64,000 nt of DNA from positions 1,550,001-1,614,000 of the forward strand of contig JARFXM010000006.1 of the NCBI GenBank assembly GCA_029532625.1. Reading direction: 5' to 3'. Below the pieces are notes generated by a model. The model saw nothing but the letters and a program-made list of their open reading frames with translations, was not told where the DNA came from and did no database searches. Of the stretch, positions 44,781-56,800 are shown one piece after another (position 1 is the first letter of the stretch; every line of letters begins with the position of its first letter). A program made the position numbers and the translations under genes. This stretch comes from Lomentospora prolificans (taxonomy: Eukaryota > Ascomycota > Sordariomycetes > Microascales > Microascaceae).

Positions 44781-47700
44781 AAAGCGCTTTAACAATGGTC
44801 TTTTCGTCAAACAAATCCTTTAGCAATCCCTTTACGCAGCGCTCCCGATCTAGCACTCCCATCCCGTATGTCGACTCGAACGCAAAGATACTAAGCTGTC
44901 CGAAGAACGGGCGGAGCACCTTGGCCACCAACTCATCTTTCCTCTCCAGACTCACGTCATCGCTGATACCCCCGGGCCCGAGAAGGGGTCTTCTATAGGC
45001 GCTACTCATAGCCATCTGCGCTGCTGATTCTGTATAGAGCCCCGAGTTTAGGGAAACAGACCCTAACTCTTCAGAGAGTTCGTCGACGAGGGCCACGGGT
45101 TGATAACCTTCTGACCGGTATACCGCATCGATAGTGTCTGTAACAAACAGCCATTCGTGGAGCTGGAAGTCGTCTGGGGCGACGCATATCAACAGGTCGA
45201 GCAGTTTGCACGCCTGTAGAATGCCAGCATTCATATATGTCTCCGAGGCGGAGCTATGGTCGGGCGCTATGACGGATGATATGGCGGCATGGAGCTCGGC
45301 GTTGATCACCGGCCACAGCATAGCCAGGTGTATCGCACTCGTTTTGAGGACAAGCGCCCTGACAACCATGTACACCTCGGCACGGGTGGTAGATGATGGG
45401 GATGAGGTAGCGGTAGCACTTAGGAGTTCCGTCAGCTTGTCCGAAATAGCCGTTAGATCCGAGACGAACGCATCTTCCGCTGAGGCGAGGATTAGAGTGG
45501 CTATGCGGCGAAGGTTTAATTGTGTCTTTCGATCGGCTTCTAGTCTAGCAGACGTAGCCCCGACGCCGAATACGATGCCCGCGGTGGTAGGAGGGCTAAT
45601 TCGTCCAATGATTTCAGGTAGTCTTTCCTTGTCACCTACTACCCATTGCTTGAGGAGGGGTAGCCAGTCGCTTTGTACGAGCTCTAGGTCCGAAAGGAAG
45701 AACTTGGCATCATTGAATGCATCGCCTATATCCTTTCTTGACGTCTTCTGATTATTCGGTAACTTGGAGAGCTCGTTCAGAAGGTCCAACATGCTCTTGG
45801 ACACCGTGTCCGGGAAGGCTTTGGAGCGTATAGTTGGCCCAACAACATTGGTTGATATCGTGGTTGCTGCTGAGAGGACTCTATCCGACTCGACGAGGAT
45901 CTTGGGAAGGTTCGGTACTATGGTTGCTAGAACCTCAACTACGTCATCCGCTCGGGCTGCCGGGCTTCGCCGGGCAACCAAGTCGCTCTTTGGCTTCTCG
46001 GAGAGACTACTTGGCTCGGTAAATGTCATCGGCCGCGTGGTAAAGAGTGCCGTAAGCAGCCTCAGGAAGAGATCCTGGTCGTATAGTTAGCAAAGTGGTT
46101 GTGGTTATCGAATAGTATGCTCGGGGGGGAAATGCGAACGGCTTACCCCGAGTTCACGGCGCATCTTCCTCTGCTCTCCAAAGTTTGTATTATCAACCTT
46201 CTCACCCAAAATGGCTGCGAATTCTAAAAGGGAGGGAAGTGTCTGGCGGTGTGGGAACGGGTTCGCCAGCAGATCCCTCAGGAAGGTTATGCAGTCGGTC
46301 CAAATCTCATCCATGGCATCGTCGTCTAGCGATCGTGTGTAGTCAACAAGGAAGATGACAAGATCAGTGTCTTGCAGGTCAATGGTCAGCGTCGACGTCC
46401 TTGACGGCTCCAGGGCGGACGGGTTGATGCGACTGTATATCGCGTTAAAGATTGCGGGTATGGTGCTCTTCGGCCTGAACCCGTCGAGAGCGGCGAAAAG
46501 TTTGAATACCTCGGTGGCTTCCGATTTTGACTCGTTGTACGATCTTAACCAGATCTCGACCAAAGTCTCTAAGCACTCCAAAGTCTCGGCAGCAAACAAA
46601 TGCTCCAGCAGACGGCGCGCTCTGTTCCTCATTCGCAGGGAAGTGTAATTGAATGACGCAGCCGATGATGGATCCAACAACTTCGCCTCGTCTCCTTGAC
46701 CCCAGTGCCATATGGTAAAGCACATTCGGATGGCGTCCTGGAAGGCGAGGTGAACAGTAAGCCGGTCATTCGCAGTAGCGCTCCGAGACTGCGGCGTGTC
46801 AGATGCAAACACCCCAGAGACCATGTTTCCGAAGAATCCCTGCTGTTGCTCCGGTGTCTTTACGGCCTGCGTCCGGGCTTCCTCTATAAGAAGACGCGCA
46901 TGCGCACTCGCGAGTACTTCCTCGAGGCCGTTAAGTAGCGAAATTAGGGTGGACTCGGGGCCGCTCGACTCGGTCCTAACTGAGCTCTGGCTCTGCCTGA
47001 ACATGCTCTGTAGTGCCCGGAAGCTCCCATCTATCTGGCTACATAGAGTCCCTACAAGGGGAATGAGAATCTGGAAGATCGCATCTGAGTACATGGAGAG
47101 GCATTCAGTAAGGAATCCAATCCAGCTTTCCAGAACCGCCCGGCTGTTCGGGGAACTTAACCCTGCGCGAAGGCATTTGAGAAGAGATGGAGGCGGAGGT
47201 TTGGTGTGTGGCTGCTGTTCTGTTGAAATTGACAGCGGCACACGCTTATTCGGGTCAAGGACAGTAGGGCGTTTCTCGGAGCTTGGCGATGTAGGTTGGT
47301 CCGGAACAGGGCCCGCATTTAGTTTGAGAGAAGCGTACACAACATCCAATAGGAGGATCTGGATATACGGGTCTGGACCGTTAAGTGATTGGATTAACCG
47401 GTCGATGAGCGTCTCTTCCAAGTGTGGCAGCGAGAGGTTGGATGCATAGGGGTTGAGAAGTATCTGGTGAAGCACAGTCAGAGCCACCCGGGCTAGTTGA
47501 GCCGTCTGCACGGCGAGCACAGCGTTCTCAGCGCCAGCTCCTAGGGAGATACACCTCAAACAAATTTGAGCAAATAGCTCTTGCAGTGACATCTCGCCTT
47601 CCGCTCCGGCTAGGTTCCGTTAGTATGATGCACTAAGAAGAGGTTGCGGGCACTCACTGATTCTCGAGGCCTCTGGCCGGCCTGACTCGTCGGGTACCGT

Positions 47701-50694
47701 TGTTGTGTCCAAGACGGACCAGACATTCTCCGGCGCCCACCTGAGGACGTTAGAAACCGTCCTTAGATAATATAAACAGGCGTCGAGATCATCATCTTCC
47801 GTCACGCGAACGAAATTCGCAGTTGGGTCATCGGCTGTAAGTCTCTGCATCTGAAGGAAAGGAAGGTCGATGAACTTGGATACAAAGACGAGGAATAGGC
47901 TGCGTCGGTTAGTTACGCTCGGCATGGGTGGTAGACCAGACAACATGTTAGACTTACCGATCAATTCCGACCATCGTGTTAAGCCAGGCCTTTGCGGCCA
48001 TGAAGAGTTGCGTACGCTCATCGAGAAGAGCATCAAGCATAAGAAATAGAGGTTGTGTTAGGATTACGTCGTAGTGATCAAGCCCGGCAAGCCGCGGCAT
48101 GGCCATCAATTTATGCTCTACAATTGGAGTCTTTGAGCCTCTCCTCTCCATGTGCGAAGGGCTGTCCTGCAGAGTATGTGACCATAAAACGCTGAAACTC
48201 CGGCCCGGCTCGGACGGACGGGCGGCAAAGGTACCGCCGACATCCTCCTCAATCATTAATCCAGAGATAGCAGCCTCAATGTCACGATTCTGCGGCGTCA
48301 GCGCCGTTTGTAGTTGCCAAAGACAGCGAACTGTTTCCACATGGTACTTAGGATCAGACGCAGATAGATAGACCCAGGCGTGTCGGACCAGAGGCGCAAC
48401 AAGATCCGAAAGCTGGGATGTCGATATACGGTCAGACGTGAAAAGATGAGTAGAAAGAGCTAGCATCGAAGAGAACGCCGTGAAGTTAAGCGGGGCAGGC
48501 TTATGGAGCCCTTTGTGAATAGACGATAGCATTAAAGCAGTATCCCATTCATACTCCTCGGGGACCTTGAGCAGCAGCAATACCAGAATACGGACTCGGA
48601 TACTTAGATCGCGAGACGATTCTGGGTGTGCAAGCCCTTCGCAACCTAGTTGGCATGATCTCTGCAACAAAAGTTCGGCTACTTCGGAGCCGCGCAAAGG
48701 CAACGGGGTGTTATCAACCGCGCCTTGCTCCTCGACATAGAAAGCGCTGATCTTCTTCAAGATTTCTGTGTCGGGATATGAGGCCAGCGCTGCCGACTGG
48801 GATTTCCTACCCGCTTGCCTCTCGGGGCCGAAAAGGAATGCTCGCCTGGGGACAAGATCAAGAAGAGAAGCGGCGATATTCAGTGCCATTTCGTAGAGAT
48901 GAGGAGACTGGGCGTCATGTTGGGATGGCGACGCACGGCGGTCCTTTGCGTTGGTTAACATGCATAGAATCGCCAAGGCTGTCAATGGCGCATGGATGGT
49001 AACCATCTCTTCCTCCCTGATATTGAAGCTAGAGATGATAAAGTTGACCAAGTTCAGCTTGTCGACTCGTTGGGCACCAGAAGCGGTGCCAGGCCCAATA
49101 GCCTCAGTAAGCAACCTCACGATCTCACCGTATATCAGGCCGCTTTCTACACCATCAAAAAAAACACTGGCGCTCCGCAGAACCTCATGGAAATCGGTTT
49201 TGGATACTGCTTGAGACTTGTAGCTGCGGACGCTATCGACAATGGGGAGGAAGACCTCCGGGACTACAAGACCACCAATTTCCCACCTATCCATCAGAGA
49301 TAGGCAAATGCGGAACGGACGCGCGCGTTCGGCCGGTGTTTGTTTCTGGCTCGTGTTGATCATGGCTAAGAGCGCCTGGGTTAAGGGTTGAAGACCGTGT
49401 TCCTCGAAATAGCTAGTCTTTGCCGTGAGGTAGGGGTGATTCTCCACCAAAGGAGACTCTACTTGTCCCTCACCATCGCCTTGGTGCGGTTCAGGCCCAA
49501 GGAGCCATGCCCATAGCCGCCTATTCAAACTCATCTCTCGACGGGTAACTACCCCAGCGGCCGCTCGAAGGAGTAATTGCAAGTCTATGGGCTTTGCCTT
49601 TGACTGAAGCACATCAGAATGGAGAGGAAGGTGTGTTACGAGCAAGTCCAGGTAGCCTCGTTGGATGAGGAGTTGCTCGTCACCAAGACCAGCCGCGAAA
49701 CAGCGAATGAGCAGACCAGGCTCAGGAGATGTCACTATAGCTGAAAGCTGTCGCGTAAGTTCGGACCCCGTTTTGGCCTCCAGACCCTTTTCTTCACCAA
49801 GCTTTGGTAGGTTCCTGGTCAAGTAGGCTAGCGCACCCATTCTTCTGGTTTGCCCCGTTATAGAGGCTAGGAAGAAGCATTGCCAGAAGAAATCGTCTCC
49901 TGTGGAGTGAGAGCCTACTATATCTTCACTTCCAGGCGGTCGGATAGCAGATTTGAAACTTTCCATGAGCTTGAGGATCCTATCGAACTCTTCGCTTGTC
50001 TCTTCCTCGAGTCCTGGGAGAAGCGCAAGGACAATAGATTTCATGGCTGGCCTTAACGACCTTGGGTGAAGGCCCAGAAAGTGCGTCTCGAGGAGATCTA
50101 TATACGGCGACCTGACGGACAGAGACGCGAAGGACAGAGTCGAGGCTAAGCCGGGGAGGTACAGAGGGAGGTCTTGCGACAAGCCATCCTTGCCGATGAC
50201 GGAGAATATGCGGTTATAGACTTCAAGCGACTTTTGGTGAACACCGGATGGAAGTGATGGGTTCAAGCATTGCGCCAGACGCTTTGCGACCAAGGATTTA
50301 GAGGGTATTGCATGTACGGAGGAAGGCCGGGATTGTAGAGCCTATACCACAGCACGCGGTCAGCTAGGGTCGGCGGAGGAGCGGGACGGGGTCTGCATGC
50401 TATGAGCGCACCTTGAGGAGACGGTTTAGGAAGGATATATAATCAGCCCACTCTTGGAGCGTTGTCTCAAAGAGGGACAGTGCTCTTTCCACCGCGGAAG
50501 CATATTTGCGGTAGTGCTTGTCTTTCTTTGCGGGGGCATCGTCTAGAGATGACGAGTTAGCCTTGAAGCTAAGATCAAGACCTGAAATTATCGAACATAC
50601 CTGCCCCTAGCTGATTCCTCCACTGGCGCGGAACGGGAGAGTCACGACCCGAGCTTTCAGGAGAGACAGATCGCCTGCCGTCAAGCGCAGCCAT
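44779..50694 (-). CDS. DOP1: Dopey family protein Dop1
   Basis: Large peripheral protein of the Golgi and endosomes; in yeast it works with Mon2 and the flippase Neo1, and in Aspergillus (DopA) it is needed for normal morphogenesis. Six exons (minus): 50694-50601, 50542-50412, 50341-47958, 47899-47658, 47609-46147 and 46074-44779. They join to 1869 residues, near the size of other filamentous fungal members. The conserved Dopey N-terminal region begins about residue 40 with KYASAVERALSLFE, EWADYISFLNRLLKALQ and VHQKSLEVYNRIF. The remainder is alpha-helical solenoid with a leucine-rich character and several Ser/Pro-rich loops. The join at 47609 (CCTAG acceptor) restores a frame that contains MSLQELFAQI internally, so that Met is not a separate start. 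It is divergent from MON1. Confidence 0.94.
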
Positions 50695-51361
50695 GATTAC
50701 GGTTCGCGGGCGCCCTTCCGACGAGAGGGCATGCGGGCACGTTCGATTTTGTGGCCTCCTCAGTTCAACTCGAGGATCATCGCGGCATCGGAGCGAATTT
50801 TCGAGCGAGGAGGCAAGGATATCTCTCGGAATAGTTGTATTTAACCTGTCGAACAGCGGCGACTAAATCGGGAGGAGGAAGCTGATATTCAATATGAAGC
50901 TCTCTTCGATGTCGTGCGTTTCAATATGTGGCCTCTACATAATAGTCCCCTGTCGGGATCAGAGCTGTCTTAGTTAGGCCAAGCTCGTCCTCGGCGAAGT
51001 TGGTGCCTGGTAATCCCCCATAGGCCCCGCCTGCGTCATCAATTATTAGCACTGGGACGTTTCAATTGATCACCTAATCCCACCATCGGCCGCTGGCTTT
51101 GGACCGCTGGCCACGCAGCCAGCCAGCTGGCGAGGTACACGGACCCACTGATCTGGCTTGATTTGGGTACATTGGTACTTACAAGCCCGCGTGCCACAAA
51201 ATTGTTAATGTCACTCACTCACTCACAAGCTGTGGGTAACCTTGCATCTTGAACTACTCCACTCGAACATCTCTCCGTACCATCATCGTGAGGGAAACCG
51301 AATAGACAAACACCGCCGGCGACAGTGCTGAAATGAAAATAAGTTCAGGCACATCATCAGA
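50695..51361. promoter_or_regulatory. Divergent promoter region, DOP1 and MON1
   Basis: 667 bases between outward-facing starts. It contains a TCAC tetranucleotide repeat (four copies, 51211-51226) and a CCAG/CAGCTGGC cluster near 51114-51131. No gene is seen. Confidence 0.55.
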
Positions 51362-53197
51362 ATGGGTCGGGACGACACGAGTTCGTCCAGGGTGAGCCTG
51401 GCGGATGAACAGGCCCCTCCACTACCACCCCGCCCCGTCCTTCGGCCTGATAGCCAGGCGTGGTCGAAGGATGCAAAGACGAGTCTCCAGGCAGAACCTA
51501 CAACGGCGGTTTCTTCGGTAGATATTCAAACACTTTCATTTCCGGATGGCTCTCGAGGCACCTTTTCCACGTCGGGTGCCCGCGCTGTATCGACTCCCGT
51601 CTCGAGCGGAAGTGGGCATGTGACGCCAGCCCGAAGCCAATCTGGGGGGGAGGTCGATGACAGTGCCAGTGTTATGAGCTTTGCACCAACGATGCGGCCA
51701 TCAGGAGATATCGCGAGCTTGTTAGTCGGGGAGTTCAATAGGAAGAGCCCAGCCTGGAACCTCCTTCGCTCCCAATCTGCCCTAGCTGTGCCTTTCGAAG
51801 CGGGGAGGACAGAAACGGTTGATGCCCTCGCACGGTTCGAACATGAGTTTGATTCGATCCCCGAGGTTGACTCGAAAGGCTTTAATGACGATGATAGATT
51901 GCATATTTGGAAATCGAAGCTTAAGCACTACATGATCCTATCTTCAGCTGGGAAGCCGATCTACAGCAGACATGGGGACCTATCTGTGATCAACTCGTCG
52001 ATGGGTGTTGTGCAAACCATCATATCGTTCTACGAAGGATCGAAGAACCCGTTGTTTGGGTTCACGGCTGGGGAGACTCGCTTTGTCATTTTGACGGAAG
52101 GCCCGCTTTACTTTGTTGCCATTAGCAGACTTCGGGAGAGCGATGCCCAGCTCAGGAGCCAGCTCGAGGCTCTGTACATGCAGATTCTGTCAACCCTTAC
52201 TCTCCCCACCCTTGAAAACATTTTTGTCAACAGGCCATCTACGGACCTGCGAAAACCGCTGGAGGGAACCGAGCCCTTGCTCTCTTCGCTGGCTGACAGC
52301 TTCACGAAGGGGTCTCCATCAGCTCTGCTCAGTGCCCTCGAATGCTTGAAGCTTCGTAAATCTCAGCGAAACGCCATCACCAATACGTTTCTCAAAGTCC
52401 GAGCTGAAAAGCTTCTATATGGGTTAATCGTCGCTGGTGGGAAACTTGTGAGCGTTATCCGGCCGCGACGGCACTCGTTGCACCCCAGCGATATGCAGCT
52501 CATTTTCAACATGTTGTTCGAGTGCGACAACATCAGGGCTGGCGGGGGCGAGAATTGGATACCTCTATGCCTTCCGGCGTTTAATAATCGCGGCTATCTA
52601 TACATGTATGTCAGCTTTTTTGACGGGACCAACTCCGAGGATGCCATCCCGGCTCCACGGAGCGCCGAAGCCGCAAGCCAGTCACCGGATGAAGAGATTG
52701 CCATCATACTTATCAGCCCGGACAAAGAGAGCTTTTTCGAGCTCAAGGACATGAGAGATCGGGTGGCGAAGCAGCTAACAAAGAGCGGGAGCCTCGCCGT
52801 CATCCAGGCTGCCGCCCGACTTGGACGGCCAAAGGCGGCAGAGGTCGCTCCAGGGAGCCAGATCAGTCACTACCTATACAAATCTAGGGCCAATGTTCAG
52901 TTCAGCATGGCGTCCCTCGAACCGGTGTTCAGTGATCTTATCTCGAGGCGGCGACTCATGACGCTCTATCACGAGCTCCACGCGTCCATCCACGCGAAGC
53001 ACTCCCATCTCAAAGTGCTACACCACGTCAGCAATGATGCGTCAGCCCTTGCCTGGATCACACCCGTGTTCGAGCTTTACTGCGTAGCGGGGCCAACAAT
53101 CTCGCGGGGCATCATTACTCAAGGTGCAAACAAGATTACTCAGTGGGCAAAGCGGGAGGAAGAACGATTATTCATTATTGGTGGTGGCGTATTCTAA
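51362..53197 (+). CDS. MON1: Vacuolar fusion protein Mon1
   Basis: With Ccz1 it forms the exchange factor that activates Rab7/Ypt7 on late endosomes, autophagosomes and vacuoles. One exon, 611 residues, close to the usual size. Residues 1-150 are disordered and Ser/Pro-rich. The first longin domain begins near residue 180 with LHIWKSKLKHYMILSSAGKP and IYSRHGD, and includes NPLFGFTAGETRFVILTEGP and YFVAISR. The second and third longin domains follow, with GGKLVSVIRPRRHSLHPSD and WIPLCLPAFNNRGYLYMYVS. The C-terminal part ends EERLFIIGGGVF, typical of the family. It converges on the hypothetical gene at 53322. Confidence 0.97.
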   Translation: MGRDDTSSSRVSLADEQAPPLPPRPVLRPDSQAWSKDAKTSLQAEPTTAVSSVDIQTLSFPDGSRGTFSTSGARAVSTPVSSGSGHVTPARSQSGGEVDDSASVMSFAPTMRPSGDIASLLVGEFNRKSPAWNLLRSQSALAVPFEAGRTETVDALARFEHEFDSIPEVDSKGFNDDDRLHIWKSKLKHYMILSSAGKPIYSRHGDLSVINSSMGVVQTIISFYEGSKNPLFGFTAGETRFVILTEGPLYFVAISRLRESDAQLRSQLEALYMQILSTLTLPTLENIFVNRPSTDLRKPLEGTEPLLSSLADSFTKGSPSALLSALECLKLRKSQRNAITNTFLKVRAEKLLYGLIVAGGKLVSVIRPRRHSLHPSDMQLIFNMLFECDNIRAGGGENWIPLCLPAFNNRGYLYMYVSFFDGTNSEDAIPAPRSAEAASQSPDEEIAIILISPDKESFFELKDMRDRVAKQLTKSGSLAVIQAAARLGRPKAAEVAPGSQISHYLYKSRANVQFSMASLEPVFSDLISRRRLMTLYHELHASIHAKHSHLKVLHHVSNDASALAWITPVFELYCVAGPTISRGIITQGANKITQWAKREEERLFIIGGGVF

Positions 53198-53321
53198 CAC
53201 CAAGCGCGCGAGTCATTAACATTTCGAGACTTCATAATGTTTCCCAACCTTGCCCCGCCGTCCATGGGCACCGTCTAACGCCAGAAACTCCGAAACCCAG
53301 AAGGCGCCTAAGCCATCAATG

Positions 53322-53831
53322 TCACGACAGGGAGAAGTTCAAGTCTCTAGGAGCAATTTTCCACCAGGCCTCCGGGATATTGGGTGCAGATTTTAAACAT
53401 TCGGTATGTTGAGGGTCGTTCAGCTGCTCACCGCGCAGCGAAGAGTCGCTTTCCCTGAAAGTAGAGCCCTTTGACCGACCGAGTTTCGCAGAGCCCCGGC
53501 GCAGTGCTCTGATTGGGTGTCGGGCCCATTCTCTAAATCTGTCTCCGGTCAAAGACCTCCAGCTCGTGGAGGACCAAGTAGATATCGCTGAGGTCGGGCT
53601 CAAGGTACGGGAGGACGCTTCACCGTCCGAGCCTAGCGACCGACGTGATTGCGACGAATCTGCGATCGTCGTAGGGCTAGAAGTATCTAGACCAGCGAAG
53701 GACTCGGAAAAGGGAGCATTGAAATCCTCCTGGAATCTGCTGCTTCCGGGAGGCGTGACGATAGGCAATAGAGTCCTTGTATCGACCTTGAGCGGTGCGG
53801 GCCTTCGCTTCGTCGCGGTCTGCCAAGTCAT
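53322..53831 (-). CDS. Small hypothetical protein
   Basis: A 169-residue open frame that I do not recognise. It opens at a clean ATG (MTWQTATKRR). It is Ser/Thr/Arg-rich: the middle is a run of Ser/Thr/Asp/Glu, followed by a basic stretch (FREWARHPIRALRRGSAKL) and a C-terminal part with several Trp, Asp and Leu. No signal peptide, membrane segment or Cys cluster is seen. Its composition and position, converging on MON1, are compatible with a real gene, but no family evidence supports it. It may be a chance open frame. Confidence 0.45.
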   Translation of the reverse strand: MTWQTATKRRPAPLKVDTRTLLPIVTPPGSSRFQEDFNAPFSESFAGLDTSSPTTIADSSQSRRSLGSDGEASSRTLSPTSAISTWSSTSWRSLTGDRFREWARHPIRALRRGSAKLGRSKGSTFRESDSSLRGEQLNDPQHTECLKSAPNIPEAWWKIAPRDLNFSLS

Positions 53832-56800
53832 GTCGCCGGCTATAGAAGGGGCGCGTTACGAGTAGGCGGAGGATTATTCAACCTCGCAAGGAGAATTGGG
53901 TACGATGGTGTGTGTCGCAGATGGCAAGCAACTACCCAGTTCCATTGAAGGGGCATGCTCAGCACCAGGTATAATCGCGTGAGCACAAGTCGAATGATGT
54001 CCCGCCAATATGAATGAAGGGCGGGCTACAGAAGAGTCTGGCCAGGAAGGCCCAGGTAGGGGCGGTGGGGGATACACTTGCGCCTTTAAATTCGGTGCAA
54101 GCGATCCTGGGGGTCATCGGGCAGCACGGGCGATCAACGACGTCCCCGAGACGATCTCGAGCATAGCGTGCAAAATTAGAGGGACCAAATCTCAGAACCG
54201 AAGCGCTACCTGACCCTAGAAGGGATGGCGGTCATTCTCTTTTTTTTTTTTCTCCTCTAACCCTCTTACGAAGTATACATCAATGATGCTAAGGGCGTTG
54301 GTGGGCTACTTTTTCCTCACTGGTGCATCTTGGTGGGGTGCTTGGTCGTGTCGGTGTGGGCGCCGGCGTCTTTCTGGTGGGTGGAGTCAGGTGAAGCCTT
54401 TCCCCTTCCTGGCGGGTTTGGTTAGTGCGCGGGTGGGCGACTATTCCCGACGGGTCACAAGCGCTTGAATGGGTTTAGGTCACCTTCTAATAGCGGCAGG
54501 ACAAGGGAGAAAAGAGAAGGGACCAAGCGAGGACAAGGACACAATTCCGGGCGGTAGAGTTCAGTCTAGCCAGCTGGCTGGCCTTGGGTGGCCTGGCCAG
54601 GCCATCGTCTCTTTCGGTGTTAGTGCAGGATCCGGGTAATGAAGAGTGCCCGTCATAGCGTCCAGCAGGTGATGGACAGTGGTTGAGCCAGCGAGAGGAC
54701 CATGCGCTGGCGAAACCATGCATCAAGTCATCAGCTGGCCATCAGGGCAGATATGGCTCTTATTGACCAAGGAAGGGGGACGCTGGCAATGGCCTGCCTT
54801 AGCCTGGGCTGATGGTTGGCCACTCGGGTCAACTTTAGCGTTTGTCGTCCTCGGATGCTATTTCTCCCTCCTAGAATACAGGAACCGAGGATAGAATTTT
54901 GTTTCGATGGGGAGGTAGTGTGATGCCAGCTAATAAATCTTGGTCGCCAGGCTACAGCACATCCTAATGTAATATTACATTACTTCCTAGTAGGGGAACT
55001 TTGGATGGTTATTGGTCACGAGATCAGCTTTGATCCGACTCAGCTCAGTCTCGGGAACAGTGACGACGAGAAAATACCCTCTCGATGCGAGTCACTGATA
55101 TTAGGGTGACCTTGACATGTCTGGCCCAGGTCCCTGTGACTAATAGTCGGGAATTAACCACGGTTTTTGGAGATTGTGGATTCCGCAAACGTCACATAAT
55201 TGATCCCTAAGAACCAGGGACTATTGCTGGCAGGGCACGAGAAAGCAAGAACCGCCTGGCCTGGCCAGGCGTTGAACCCGCCCCCGTCGAAGCTGGCTAG
55301 CCTGGCTATGCAGTGTCTCACAGAGAAGATCATTAGTCGATGGCATGTCGTGGTGCCCCAGGAGAATCCGACGACCAGGCAATTCTCTCCTGATCAGAGG
55401 CTCATTGCGAGACAGACATGACATGCACTGCCATGGCTCAATTTCCAGCCAGGGTATCTCCTCAAACGCGGTGTAGATTCACGGAGAGCCTCTGTCGTGT
55501 CTCTAATAATTACCGGCTTTGACAGAGGTTGTTTAGTAGTGAGACAGAGCTGTTTCGTATGGCAAGGCAGTCACCAAGTAGTGAACACGCATCGGCCGCA
55601 GGTCACCGGCGAGGCAGCAAAAGATAAAAATAGTAGCGGTTCGTCCGAAGCCGGTTCTCGTACGAGTCGGCGCAAAAAAGGCCCTGGCTGCGGGTTCGGG
55701 GATGCAGGAAGGCATTTCATCGGAAACGTTTCGACCGCAGACTGCAGCTTCGTTTCAACCTAGGGCTGCATCTGCATGCCTCTCACCATGGGTAGGTAGT
55801 GCAGGTTAAACCCCAGGTTTCCTATTTCCCGTTCCACTTTGTCAGGCGTCATAGAACGGGAAGACTGGGTAGAGTGTTTCCTTCAACCCATTATTCCAAG
55901 GCAAAGATCGCGATAGTGGGCGACGCGGCGCAGCTCCCTCGCAGGCGCCCCCTCTGCCTGCTGCAGCGCGATCCTACAGCAGCTTGGTCACTAACACGTC
56001 CGCATACAACTCTTCGTGGCTTCTCGCTGTTAATGCACCGATAAGCCCCCCTGAAACAGGTTGAAAGGGTTGATGGCTTTCATGCTGCCACAGAAGAAGG
56101 ACACATCAGAGCTGCATCCAGAAGCTACATTCTGTATTGGCGGGGAAAGGCAGCACTGGGGAAGGGCTCCAGGGCCACTCGGCGGGCGGAGCAGGCTATG
56201 GCCCCCGAAACGTGGAACGTGGACATCCAGCTGCGAGTTTCCTGCGACTGCCGAAGAAGTCAGGCGGCGCAGTGGGCATTAAAGAGATGCAAAAGCGGAG
56301 GCAGATATTAGATATGATATATAATGCTCACGAATAAGTATTCATTCGCATCCGATTAGTACTTTGGAGTCGTGCGAGGTGTTTCATCTCTAGATGGGCC
56401 CTTCCTGGTCGAAAGCTGGAACAACTCATATACATTGATCAATGGCCTAATCTCTACCGATCCTAATCTATAATACCGAAGAATCTTACGCATCGAGCCA
56501 GCTAGAAGAATTCCAAGCACGAAACTAGAATTCTTAAAAAACAAAGACCCGGGACCATGTCGATGCAACTGTGTGCGACCAAGAGGCCTGCGACTACTCC
56601 AAATCAGCCTACGGTTAACGTCCTAACCTCGCCGCCAGCGGCATCTTCCTCGCCCTGGTCATCCTCGCCGGGTCGGCATCAGTCGGACTAGCCCTCTTGA
56701 AGTCGATGACTAGAAACCAGGGTTTGGTCGCCGGAAGCTTCTTCGTGGCTGTCGCCACGGTGCTGATGATCATCGGCTGCGCCAACAGGCTAGTTGGCTG

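Noticed and set aside
46105..50293. DOP1 segments as separate genes starting at internal Met codons
   Set aside because: The splice phases join all six exons into one frame, and the Dopey N-terminal domain occurs only once.
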